A stretch of 64,000 nucleotides of DNA from Trichosporon coremiiforme (Eukaryota; Basidiomycota; Tremellomycetes; Trichosporonales; Trichosporonaceae): NCBI GenBank assembly GCA_039545355.1, contig BCJJ01000026.1:533369-597368 (forward strand), written 5' to 3'. This document shows positions 42,481 through 52,298 of the stretch, one piece after another (position 1 is the first letter of the stretch; the number at the start of each line of letters is the position of its first letter). The translations under genes and the position numbers were made by a program. The notes below the pieces were generated by a model. It did no database searches. It had not been told where the DNA came from and was given only the letters and a program-made list of their open reading frames with translations.

Positions 42481-43397
42481 GGGAAGTTTGTAGAACATAG
42501 CGATGCATGGGACTCGGATGCAGGAGCAGAGTATGCGCCAGCTTGAAGTTGGTCCGATTGGATAGCTCGGAAAAGATGTCCTGTTTCGAGCAGAGACAGG
42601 GCGATCCGCAGCGGGCCAAGCTCCGGGGTAACGGTGTTCACCTGGTTTTCCCCGCCGGCTGTCATCTTATCTGCAGCCTGGCCAGCCTGACATCGCCACC
42701 AATGGCATCAACATTGCAAGTGGGGGGGGGGGGGGGGGGGTAGCAACGTTCCTCCGCGAATCCTCCGTTCACTGTCGACACCGGGACTGTGGAGCGCACG
42801 TTTGCTTACCACCAAGCGGCACAGATAACAACGAACGCTATGATTGGAACCGGGATACATGCTGGTTCCTACCGAGTAGTCGGACGGCGCTTGCGAGGAA
42901 CACTCCGAGTCGAGACGGCCAAGCAAAGGGCGGTGCCGGCGCCGCTCCACAGGAACCAACGGCTCGAGGCAGTGTTCCTGTCTCGGCAAGAGTTCAGTAC
43001 CGATCTTATCATCCATCAGCTGACCGAACTGCAGTTCATAACAACCACCGGAATCAGCATCCCGGTGATGACAACGGCGGACCCGTCGGCCGCCAGAGGC
43101 TGCTCCGAGGGCACAGCCTGCACCATCGGGCAAGTTTATTGACCCGTGCACGCTTCGATGGTAAGCCTGCTGGCAGATTCTTCAGCGCTCATGGGCAGGT
43201 ACAAGCCCGATGGATGCCGACCCGACGCAGCCGAGCACCATGTCGTCACTTATCGAGTCCGAATGCTGCAGTTGGCGCTCCGGGGTGGCGAATTGAATCA
43301 TCCATGTGCGGACCATACAGCTGAGCAAGCTCCGCAAAGAACTACGCATATAAACTGTCGGGGAATCTCTGCGTGCTCTGCAGCACACCATCACCCA
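42481..43397. other. Intergenic region inside the RING cluster, with a G19 run
   Basis: No gene is supported. A homopolymer of nineteen G lies at 42722-42740. The last 60 bp form the leader of the next gene. Confidence 0.4.
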
Positions 43398-44372
43398 ATG
43401 CTCGACCTCTTCATTGACATTCTCCAACTCTTGCTCTCGGTCGCGATCTTCTGCGTCTCGATCGCGTACATGCGCCTGGCGGAGGTGCGCAACTACAAAT
43501 GCCGCCAGAGCGCCTCCCTCGGCATCAGCCTGCCGTGGTACTTCGGCTTGGCGGTCGTGGACGTTTGCAGCCTCATGTACACCTGGAAGACGCGGAAGGT
43601 GCGGGAACGGCAGCGGCGCTGGCTGCGGCAGCTGGCAAGGATCACGCGCCGCCGCGCCGACACGGGCGCGGAGGAGCCTGGCGACTTCGTTCCGCCCCGG
43701 CGGCCGTACAGACACAACAAGGCTGGCGAGCTCTGGTTTGTACCATGGAGAATGCGAGCGAGGTGGACAAGACTGACAGACAGGTGTCGCGGCATGTGCC
43801 TCTTCATGTGTTTCTGGACCGCTCCCGTCATGACAGCGGTGTACTGCCAGAACCGGAGACAAGCCCGCTGCCTGCGCCAGCCCCATGTGTTGATGCTCGA
43901 GCTGATCATTATCGTCATGATGTGGGCGCACCTCATCAACTCCTTAGCTGTCCGGCCCGCAATCAAGCACTACATCAAGCGGTGGCGGCCGACAGTCGTG
44001 CCCCGCCTGCCTGTGGCGTGCGCGCCATCGACCTCGGGATACCCTTTCGTACAGCGTGTGTGCTACGTGTCCAGCCTCTCCAAGTACTCCGCCAAGGATC
44101 TGCCACACCCGCCCGTTGAGCTCGCGGCCGACTCGGCAATGTGCTCCGTGTGCTTTGACGATTTTGATGGCCCGGAGTCTCTCGTCAAACGACGCTTGTT
44201 CCGGAAGCAGGGACCCTTCACTGCCCCGACGCTGTGGAAGACGAGGTGCGGCCACGTCTTCCATGAAAAGTGTCTCCTCGAGTGGTTCAAGTCGTCCCGA
44301 GGGTCAAGATGCCCGTACTGCAACCAGGACGCCGCCACTGTGACTGCTTCAAGCTCGCTGCTCGCCGCTTGA
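43398..44372 (+). CDS. Membrane RING-H2 protein, putative E3 ubiquitin ligase (copy 2)
   Basis: Single frame of 324 residues from ATG 43398. Hydrophobic segments: LFIDILQLLLSVAIFCVSIAY, LPWYFGLAVVDVCSLMYTW, a central pair around MCLFMCFWTAPVMTAVY and MLELIIIVMMWAHLINSLAV. A basic Arg-rich loop lies between the second and third. The C-terminal RING has all eight ligands: C-SV-C, then CGHVFHEKC and CPYC, in the C3H2C3 order. E3 ligases of this layout ubiquitinate membrane or nearby proteins with an E2 enzyme. The sequence 43736-43786 (GTTTGT...GACAGACAG) could be an extra intron where copy 3 has one; the frame stays open either way. The start was chosen at the first hydrophobic segment; 84 in-frame codons upstream look unlike protein. 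Confidence 0.8.
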   Translation: MLDLFIDILQLLLSVAIFCVSIAYMRLAEVRNYKCRQSASLGISLPWYFGLAVVDVCSLMYTWKTRKVRERQRRWLRQLARITRRRADTGAEEPGDFVPPRRPYRHNKAGELWFVPWRMRARWTRLTDRCRGMCLFMCFWTAPVMTAVYCQNRRQARCLRQPHVLMLELIIIVMMWAHLINSLAVRPAIKHYIKRWRPTVVPRLPVACAPSTSGYPFVQRVCYVSSLSKYSAKDLPHPPVELAADSAMCSVCFDDFDGPESLVKRRLFRKQGPFTAPTLWKTRCGHVFHEKCLLEWFKSSRGSRCPYCNQDAATVTASSSLLAA

Positions 44373-44877
44373 TCCACAGCTCTTGATCCAAGACTCAACG
44401 ACGACCATGAAACGTAATGAAGAACGACGATCTCTGAATCCAACACCCTGTACTAATATCTCGTAATCGTTCATTAAGCAATGTTCCGCCTCATGTATCT
44501 GCAAAGCAAGAGAACCGTGTTGTACATTAGCAAGCTTCCGCATGACGCCAGTTGAAGTTGTAATGCATCGTTGTAAGAGTAGAGAGAAAGAGAGACCTGT
44601 GCACGACTGAATGCTCTTGAGAGCTGTGCGGCTGTGTCAGTAACCGAGGCAAGCGAGGCGGCGAGGCTGAAAGCTAAATCACGCGCGCGAGATCTGGCTG
44701 AACCCTGTGCCGGCTACGGTGCATACGCTTGGCTTGGGTCGCACAGCCACCCTGAGGTTGGGGCCACCCTGAGGTTATCCATGTCCACATGCACGACCAC
44801 TTTCACAACCTCACAACCTCACAACCTCACAACCTCACAACCTCGCGCTCCCCCCATCACAACTCGACTCCAGCACC
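44373..44877. other. Intergenic region between RING copies, with a tandem TCACAACC repeat
   Basis: No gene. It contains five 8-bp TCACAACC units just before the leader of copy 3. Confidence 0.4.
44808..44850 (+). repeat. Tandem 8-bp repeat (TCACAACC), about five copies
   Basis: Perfect short tandem repeat that ends some 30 bp before the start codon of the third RING gene, so it lies in the leader or core promoter. Confidence 0.85.
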
Positions 44878-45923
44878 ATGATCGCCTTCGTGTGCGAGGT
44901 GATCCAGCTCCTCTGGACGCTGACGCTGTTCGTGGGCGTGGTCGTCTTCCTCGTCTTCAGCAACTCGAAGGGTGTCCCCGAGTCCTGCAGGAGCACGCAC
45001 TATGACCGCGCCATCATCTTCTCCATCATCGTCCTCTTCCCCATAATCCTGTTCAACATCTCCTCGATTCGGTACCGATGGCACATGAAGGTGCGCCGCG
45101 AGCGCACACGAGCATGGTTCCGCGAGGTCGCTAGGCGCACCAAGTTGGGCGGCCTGCCCCTGAAGCGGCTTGGCGCTGGGGCACCCGGCCAGCCGGAGGC
45201 TGAACCGCTGGGCGAAGGGGCCAACATCCCTCCAAGGCCGGAGAGGCAGCGAAACTTCAACCGGAGCAGCTCGAGCTCATCGTGAGTCTGGATGAAGAGG
45301 GATGGAAAGGCGTGAACTGACGGGGCAGCTGGGAGCTTGCGTTCATGGCGGCCGAGTGGGTGGCGACGATCTACCTCTCGTGGTGTCTCAACAAGTACTC
45401 GATGGACTTGTGCGGCCAGAGCGCGCCCGAGGTTCGCTACTGGCTCTACGTCATCAACATCCTGCAGTGGTGCCACCTGATCTTTGGCTGGGTCGTGCGC
45501 CCGATCGCCCGCGCTTATTCGAACAGGCGGCACCTGATCACCGCCCCCCTGCGCGCGCCGACGACGAACGACGTCCCGGACTTCGTGACGCGAGTGTGCT
45601 ACGTGCCCAACGCAGAGGAGTGGAAGGGCAACGCGCTGCCGCACGAGCCCGTCGTGCTCGACGCAGACCAGGCCGACTGTCCAATCTGTTACGACGAGTA
45701 TCCCGCCCCCTCGACGAACATCGTGACCAAGAGCGTCTCAGCCCCCACGCTCTGGAGGACGCGGTGCGGGCACGTCTTCCACGACACCTGTCTGCTCGAG
45801 TGGCTGCGCTCATCGGGCGGCACGATCTGCCCATACTGCAACCAGGACGCTGCGACTGTGCCGGATCGAAACCAGGAGGCGGAACAGGCGGGACAGGCGG
45901 TGCCCTCAACTTCAACGGTGTGA
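44878..45923 (+). CDS. Membrane RING-H2 protein, putative E3 ubiquitin ligase (copy 3)
   Basis: Two exons, 44878-45281 and 45329-45923, separated by a 47-nt GTGAGT...CAG intron, coding 332 residues. Four hydrophobic segments: FVCEVIQLLWTLTLFVGVVV, IIFSIIVLFPIILFNISSI, AFMAAEWVATIYLSW and YWLYVINILQWCHLIFGWVV. A basic cytosolic-looking loop with a Ser run joins the second and third. The RING-H2 motif (CPIC, CGHVFHDTC, CPYC) is complete. Copy 2 and copy 3 are near-identical in the stretch APTLW-RCGHVFH and end CPYCNQDAATV, which shows recent common descent by tandem duplication. Start ATG is directly preceded by CAGCACC, a good context. Confidence 0.83.
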
Positions 45924-46664
45924 ACTTCGCAGTTCCTGGCCGGTATCGTGTCGACTCTTTACCTTGTAATACGCTGTCCTCAGTTGTAACCCTACATGCA
46001 GTGTTTAATCTTGAGCCAAGGTTGTTGTCCGCGGAGGGTGGGAAGGACATGCACGTTTCAGCATTCAGAGCAATGCGGGCCACTGCCGCTGTTCTCCGCT
46101 GCGCCGCGATGGTATGTTCTAGTATGCGGCCCAGGCAGCGCAGACCATTGAGCTGGGTGACTACAGTCTGCGGAACAGGGTACCCTGGGCCTCGTCCCAC
46201 CGTCCTAGACGGCCTAGATCTCGTTCTCGGCACTAGCTCTTCATGGCGAGGAGTACTACTGACTGACGAATGAGCAATCACCTGATAACGCCCGAACATG
46301 CATATGTCAGTCGAGGTACAGCTCGTGACATGTCACGGTTTCAGCCCAGCCATGAATGGGGGGTCTCAGTAGAGCGCCAGCTGTGTCCTGGTCGGACACC
46401 CTACTGACGCTGTGCACGCCTCTGAGTTGTCTCACCAGCGGCGCCGACGCCGACCACTCATGCTCTCACAACTCTCAACTCACGCGCCTTCGAGCTGGCT
46501 TCCAAGCTGCTCCGATCGCCAATCGACCGCCAACTGCCTAATCAGATGGGGGGAAGACTATAGTGCATAGAACGTAACAAGACATTATACAACAGGTGCT
46601 GCCTCCGGGGCTGACAAGACGCTTCTAACTCCTCCCGTCCTTCTCCTTGGTCGTGGCTGATGGT
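45924..46664. other. Intergenic region; no gene seen
   Basis: 740 bp between the RING gene stop and the stop of the next minus-strand gene. No conserved frame or repeat was found. Confidence 0.35.
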
Positions 46665-47126
46665 TTATGTCCTGTATCGCACCACAGTCGAGCGGCCCTT
46701 CTTCACGAGCGGCCTCGGGTGGCCAATACTCCTCTTGCTCGTGCGTCGTTTCGGCTTGACGTAAACGACAGCCTTGGGGGTGTAGTAAACATTGGGGAAC
46801 TTGGAGCGGTACAGCATCCTGAGTTTCCTTTTGGCGGAAGACGCGGCCGAGCGCGCCGAGGAACGAGACTTGCCACTACTGCTTGATCCGGTGGAGAGGG
46901 TCGAGTCGATGGAGGACAAGGTAGACTGACTGGCGTGGGACAGGCCTGAGGAGTGAGAGGCCATGGACGGCATGGAGGGCGATGGCGTCGAGAATGAGGA
47001 GGAGGAGGGACAGCTGGGACAGTTGCAGGTGTGTCCCGAAGACGAGGAGAAGGCAGAGTCGATGGAGGCGTTGGAGGGGGTGCGCGACAGGGGCCGGCGC
47101 AGGAGGCCGAGGACGTTGAGGGGCAT
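46665..47126 (-). CDS. Unrecognised Ser-rich protein with a basic C-terminus
   Basis: Single exon, 153 residues from ATG 47126, preceded by an AACAACAACAAC leader. About 60 % of the first 100 residues are Ser, Pro, Ala or Thr, with one CNCPSC cluster. The last 55 are basic (AKRKLRMLYRSKFPN, KPKRRTSKRS). An in-frame ATG at 47264 would add 46 residues. No family recognised; a disordered regulatory protein seems likely. Confidence 0.48.
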   Translation of the reverse strand: MPLNVLGLLRRPLSRTPSNASIDSAFSSSSGHTCNCPSCPSSSSFSTPSPSMPSMASHSSGLSHASQSTLSSIDSTLSTGSSSSGKSRSSARSAASSAKRKLRMLYRSKFPNVYYTPKAVVYVKPKRRTSKRSIGHPRPLVKKGRSTVVRYRT

Positions 47127-47706
47127 GTTGTTGTTGTTCACAGTCGAGTCTTCAAAGCGAGCTAGCGATCGTGTCGTCAAGAAGTCGTAGGCTTGAATCA
47201 AGAGCCGCAGTAAGTTGTATCGTAACAGTCGTAGAGAGCGTAGCGAGCGATAGGGGTGGGACAATGGTGCGAGAGAGCATGTTTATATGTCGAACCCAGG
47301 ACAAAGTCGCCCACAGAGTCAATTGAATCGGAAGGGAAGCGAAATGTGCAGGGGCCCTGCTCTGGGCCAACTTTTCCCGCCGCCCACTGGTGGAAAATCA
47401 GTCACGTCCCTCGTCCCCGCCTACGCCCACTACGCTACGCCCGCTTGCGCCCTGTCACGGCGGCGGGAGGGTCAGTGCAAAACGCCAAAATGACTCGCCA
47501 TCAGTGACGCTTGTCCTGCAGCCGTAGCCTGGTCTCTGACTCGTGTTCCCAATGCACGCACGCGGCTGATATCGCTGACTTCATGGACGAGCCTTGGCCC
47601 CATTCCGCCGTATGGCTACGGCTACCTCGCCGCGAACTCCTTTTGACATACATGGAACAATGGTTCTACACACGGGACGCTTCCCGACCTCCCCACAGCC
47701 TAGCTC
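47127..47706. other. Intergenic region between two minus-strand genes; no separate gene seen
   Basis: It should contain the promoter and leader of the Ser-rich gene and the 3' end of the next gene. A TTGTTGTTGTTC leader run sits next to the Ser-rich gene. Confidence 0.35.
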
Positions 47707-48369
47707 TTACACCCCCGGCGGGGGCTCAGCATTGTTGAGGATCTCCCGCATCAACCCCGTCGCCATCATCTTCAGCCCCGGCGCCGTATCGCGGAGAAAA
47801 GTGCATGCCTCCCACATCGCGTCCACCACTGCTTCACTGACTGGTGTGCTGATTACGTTCGCTCGTATCCCCTCGACGTCTAGGTCAGACAGGAACTGGC
47901 CAAAGTCGGGGTGGGCCGCGATCTGCGCGGGAATCTGGATCCCTTGCCCTTGCCCTGGCACTGGCGGTGGCGGCTGTTCGGGTCCCGGCTGATCCGACCT
48001 CAGATTTGAGACGGGAGGTTGACTCGACGGTACGAACGACACCCGGGCTGGTGATGGTGACACTGGACCGGGGGTGGTGATACGTTGATGCTTGTGAGAT
48101 GGAGACGGAGCGGGGACGGACTGCGCCTTGCGGTTACGCAGCGGGTTGGGGCGCGGCGAGCGGCGGTCTGGTGTGGGCGGCGGGAGGGTTATGAATGTGA
48201 TTTCGGTAGGAGAGCTGGGGGAGCTAGGCGGCGAGAGGGAGGACTCGGAGACGACGCTGAGCCGCCGTCTCCGGGCTGGTGTCGGTGTGAGCGCTGGGCG
48301 CGGTGTGCGAGGCCGACCCGGCGCACGCAACTTCGTTGTCTGCGTTGGGGGTGTTGGTGTCCGGGACAT
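47707..48369 (-). CDS. Unrecognised Pro/Ser-rich protein with a short helical C-terminal domain
   Basis: Single exon, 220 residues from ATG 48369 (MSRTPTPPTQ). The first 140 residues are Pro/Arg/Ser/Thr-rich and likely disordered, with SP/TP sites that could be phosphorylated. The last 70 look helical (FGQFLSDLDVEGIRANVIS, then AVVDAMWEACTFLRDTAPGL). An in-frame ATG at 48489 would add 40 residues. It follows the next gene in the same direction by 160 bp. Confidence 0.5.
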   Translation of the reverse strand: MSRTPTPPTQTTKLRAPGRPRTPRPALTPTPARRRRLSVVSESSLSPPSSPSSPTEITFITLPPPTPDRRSPRPNPLRNRKAQSVPAPSPSHKHQRITTPGPVSPSPARVSFVPSSQPPVSNLRSDQPGPEQPPPPVPGQGQGIQIPAQIAAHPDFGQFLSDLDVEGIRANVISTPVSEAVVDAMWEACTFLRDTAPGLKMMATGLMREILNNAEPPPGV

Positions 48370-48529
48370 GGTGGTGGGTGGCAAAAACAAAACGAGCGTG
48401 TGCGTCATGCGGCGCATCACATCTGCTACGGCTAGCGCTAGTGAGCGGCCCGTGCGTACGACAACAACAACAATGACATTATCCTGCAACGCCTGCGCTG
48501 CGACGACTATACTCCTGCAGGCTGCTGGG

Positions 48530-50062
48530 CTAGTACCTCGCCAGCCGCTCCAGCTTCGCGACGAGTGCCCTTGTCCGCTTATCCCGCGAATGTGAGCCTG
48601 GAGGCGACTCTGGCCGCGCCCAGCGCATGTCCCCTTTCTCCCTCGTCCACCTCGCCTTCCAGCTCAACACCCGCTGACGGGTACTCGTGGGCGCTGAGGC
48701 GGCAGCAGACGCGGGAGGGTTGTGCTCGCAATCCCAGCTCGTGCACCTGTCCTCCGGAATGCTTCCCGGGGGAAAGCTGACTGCAATGGCCGGGGTCTCC
48801 CCCTCACGTGTAGACGCCCGTGTGGATGCGTGCTCGCGTTCCCCAGCAGCCCCCCGCAAAGAATCAAGCTGGCTCCTTGCAGTGGCCAGGTCGAGCTTCG
48901 TCCTCGCCAGCATCTGCGAGCGGATCGAGAGCTGATTCCGCCTCGAAGACGCGGATACAGGCGAGGGGGAACGGCTCTCGAACACTCGCACCGGGCCGCG
49001 GTTGTGGTGCGCGTTTAAGCGTGCCAGGAACTGCTCGGTTAAAGCGCGGCTGGACAGAGAGCGACTGGGCGGCTGCGCGATGAGAGAGCCAATGTTCGCG
49101 CTGCTCGTCGAGGACACTTTGGAGCGGTGTGACAGCTGCTGGAGCTGTGATCGGCGGGAGAGGCGCGAGTTGCACGAAAGGAGAGAACGCTGCGTGCCGA
49201 GGGAGAGGTGCGTGTCCGGCTCTTGGTTCCGCCGCCGGGGCCGCACCTTCATCACTTTGGACATGCCCGAGTCGCTGGAGGAGCGAGATCCGCCCCGCTT
49301 CGAGACGGAGGGGAAGCCGCGGCTGACCTGCCGTGGGAGGAGGACTGAGACTGGTCGCTCCTCAGTGTCGGAGGCGACGGGAGCGTCTGGAGTGCCGGGA
49401 CCGGTAAGAGCATCGGGGGTGTCGGGGGCGTCGGGAGAGTGCTTCTCGTAGCTCGGCATCGTGTCTGCGGACTCGCGAGAGGTGTCTGGTGACTCGGAGG
49501 AGGGCTCGGGAGCCTGGTCGGGCGCCTGGGATGCTGGCGGCGTCATGGAGGGGATCAAGGGGATGGCGGCGATGTGCGCTAGACTATCGCTGAGGTCGTT
49601 CATGCGCTGCCTGAAGTCTTCCAGCTCGTCTACACGCTCGCGCAGGTCCTCAACCTCGCGCTCCAGCGTACTTATCCGCTCCATGTCCCAGCTATCTATT
49701 GACTCGCGCTCGCCGCCTGCGCCGTCCTTAGTTTCACTCTCCTTCTCAGCTTCGTCCTCCTCCTCCTGGGAGAGGAACGATGCGCCATCGCCGTCCTCCT
49801 CCTCATCCTCGCTGTCGCTCTCGCCAAAGATGGTTTCCATGTTGTTCAGCGCCTTGCGGAGGAAGATCATTGCCTGATCCCTTGCATCGATGCTAAAGCG
49901 CGGATCGTTCGAGACCTCATTCACGAGCGTGATTGCCGCCTCTGCCTCGTCACGGAGGAGGGGGAAGGGAAAGCCCTTCTCGGCGAACACGAACACTCCG
50001 GGATGGTATGCGTGCAGTTCGCTGAGGAGGCAGTCTGGAACTCGCAGTGTCGTTGTCGTCAT
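48530..50062 (-). CDS. Unrecognised acidic, Ser-rich protein with a coiled coil
   Basis: Single exon, 510 residues. Residues 1-80 look ordered (LLSELHAYHPGVFVFAEKG, then AMIFLRKALNNMETIFGE). An acidic run follows (ESDSEDEEEDGDG), then a clear coiled coil at about 130-165 (STLEREVEDLRERVDELED). The rest is Ser/Arg/Pro-rich. Long-frame length and codon use support a real gene; I do not recognise a family. The MTTTTLRV start agrees with the sharp change to non-coding sequence upstream. Confidence 0.62.
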   Translation of the reverse strand: MTTTTLRVPDCLLSELHAYHPGVFVFAEKGFPFPLLRDEAEAAITLVNEVSNDPRFSIDARDQAMIFLRKALNNMETIFGESDSEDEEEDGDGASFLSQEEEDEAEKESETKDGAGGERESIDSWDMERISTLEREVEDLRERVDELEDFRQRMNDLSDSLAHIAAIPLIPSMTPPASQAPDQAPEPSSESPDTSRESADTMPSYEKHSPDAPDTPDALTGPGTPDAPVASDTEERPVSVLLPRQVSRGFPSVSKRGGSRSSSDSGMSKVMKVRPRRRNQEPDTHLSLGTQRSLLSCNSRLSRRSQLQQLSHRSKVSSTSSANIGSLIAQPPSRSLSSRALTEQFLARLNAHHNRGPVRVFESRSPSPVSASSRRNQLSIRSQMLARTKLDLATARSQLDSLRGAAGEREHASTRASTREGETPAIAVSFPPGSIPEDRCTSWDCEHNPPASAAASAPTSTRQRVLSWKARWTREKGDMRWARPESPPGSHSRDKRTRALVAKLERLARY

Positions 50063-51000
50063 GGTTGACTTTGGATGGTGAGCGCCCGCACGCCCGCATC
50101 ATGTTCTAGTAGTCAGTCTTATACGCCCGCGACATCGAGGGCGCTGTACCGCCCAGCGCGGACAACGGTTGCTCGTCATTCATTATGGTCTGGTTGCGAT
50201 TGTGAGGATGGTGAGTGAGGCGTGATGAGTGGTCAGCGATTGCGATGCGCGATCGAGAGGGTGCCGCATTGTGTAGCGCTGGATGATGCCCGGAAGAACA
50301 ATGGTGGACTTGAACAATGTCGGGAAGAGAGCAATGGACGGAGTGATGGGGCGGAGTAAGCTAGGACCAGGGGCTCATTCAGGACGCGACACAGGACCAG
50401 TTCAGATGACAAGAAGGCGAGCTGAGGCGAGACGGAGGCGGTGAGTGTCGTTACAACCCAGGGTTGAGAGTAATTCCCGGTCCGGCTAAACAATTGAAGC
50501 GGGGATGTTCAGAACGACGACCAGCGTCGATGACCACGTGCGAGGCATTCACTACGCAGGTCGTTGGACGGAGACGGTAGATCACATGCCCCGGCGCGGG
50601 CGGCGTCTCCACTGCGTACTGCGCTGGCCAAGAAGTAGTGGGACATGGGATATGGGATATTGGGACGAGTGGAAATCCCACAACGTCATCCAGTGACCAC
50701 GTCCGTCCCTGAAAACACCCAACAGCCGCTGTGTGCCCCACACCCTGCCGCAAGCTCCGTGGGAGGAGACACCCAGGACACCCCTGCCATTTCTGTTCCT
50801 CTGTCGTCAGTCACAACCGCTCTAGAGCAGGCAGGTTCTCAGAGCAGTCGCCAGACAAGAATCCAGACTCGCTCCGCCCAACACCACCGTTTGCCACATG
50901 CATCGTCCGTCCCCGCATTCACCAGCCCTTCTCACATAAACCTGTGGACGCCGGCAACCTCCTCCTCTCCACACACTTACTCCACAAACACCAAGCCACC
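50063..51000. other. Divergent intergenic region; no gene seen
   Basis: 940 bp between two divergent genes. The plus-strand end is C/A-rich and forms the leader of the next gene (CCACACACTTACTCC...). Short GGGACATGGGATATGGGATA-type direct repeats occur near 50640. Confidence 0.35.
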
Positions 51001-52298
51001 ATGGCCGCCACCGTCGAAGCCCCCACGGAGACGATTGCGATCCCCGAGAGCCTGCTCTCGCACGATTCCTTCCACAAGCACGACAAGGTCAAGCAGCTGC
51101 ACCAGACGCACGGCGGCATCCCGCCCCACGATGAGCACATCCAGCATGCGCTCAACTTTGCCAACGAGGTCGCGAGCGCGACCGTCGAACCCGGGACCAT
51201 GAAGCGCGTGGACCCCAGCCCGCGGCGCGACGCCCGCGTCTTCCGCGGCCAGCTGCTGGGGCACGTCGACGCCTCCCCCGAGCGGCCCCGCTACCGCTCC
51301 CGCACCCGCCAGCCGAGCTTCACCGGCTCCACCCGCCCGGACACAGTGAAGGAGGAACAGACCTCGGACGCCGGCTCGGCCTACGGCGACAACGCAATGC
51401 AGCCCACAAAGTACGCGGACCACCGCCCCGAGACGGGACCGGGGCAGCGTCCCCTCGGCCGCCGCGAGGAGCGCGACCAGCAGGAACAGGACCAGAAGTT
51501 CAACGCATTCTCCGAGCGCGTCCTGCACCGCATGGCGGGCGACCGCGCGCAGAGCCGCAGAGACCTCGAGGCGCTCGAGAGGCGCATCGAGGCCATCGAG
51601 GCGAGGTGAGTGCTCTCTTGGAAAGCATTCCGAGCTTTCGGGCTTGCATCGGGCTGGCATCGGGCTTGCCGAAAGCTTGGCGCAGCCACCCCCCGCTGAT
51701 CTGACGATCTGCGGATCGCGGATCGCAAGGGATCACCACGAGATCGCCGCATGCTGACAACATTCAACAGGACTCAGAACAAGGTCAACGCGTACCTCAA
51801 CCAACCCCTCGTCGCTGTGTCGAACGGCAAGTCGCCGATCCCCCGCGAGCTTCCGGTGAGTTGAGCCTGGTGTGCGACTGCGCCACTGTATCATTCACCC
51901 CCTGCCGAGGCTGTCACCCATCACATCTGCGTGCACCACATTGTGCCGTTCTTGGCGCTTGCCGCTTGCCTCGCTCCCAAGGCTGCACACGGAGCGTAGC
52001 TCGCCGCTCACAGCCCGCGAGCTCGCGAGATCGAGCTCCTCTGACGCATTGCTCTATGCCGGCCCCTGCTGCCAGCCCACGTCCGCTCGCAGACTTCTGA
52101 CACCAGGCCCTGGACTCGCTCAAGTCGTTCGAGCACCTCAAGGCCGGCCAAGTCGTGTCCTGGATCGAGTACTACACCGGCACGCTCCCCAAGCTGCAGT
52201 GGTACGAGGATGAGAAGGGCCACCGCTCGCAGCACGTCGACGAGCAGACGCTGAACGCGCTGCGGGCGTGTGTCGGCGTCGACGAGATTGTCACTTAA
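51001..52298 (+). CDS. Unrecognised spliced protein with central charged coil
   Basis: Three exons, 51001-51605, 51771-51855 and 52107-52298, coding 293 residues. Donors are GTGAGT, acceptors are ATTCAACAG and CTGACACCAG. The N-terminal part is rich in His/Asp/Glu (LHQTHGGIPPHDEHIQHALN), the middle is disordered with many Arg and Pro, and a charged helix follows (RAQSRRDLEALERRIEAIEAR). The last exon encodes an ordered-looking stretch (SFEHLKAGQVVSWIEYYTG). Two relatively long introns (165 and 251 nt) are unusual for this genome. Start chosen for the CACCATGG context. No family recognised. Confidence 0.66.
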
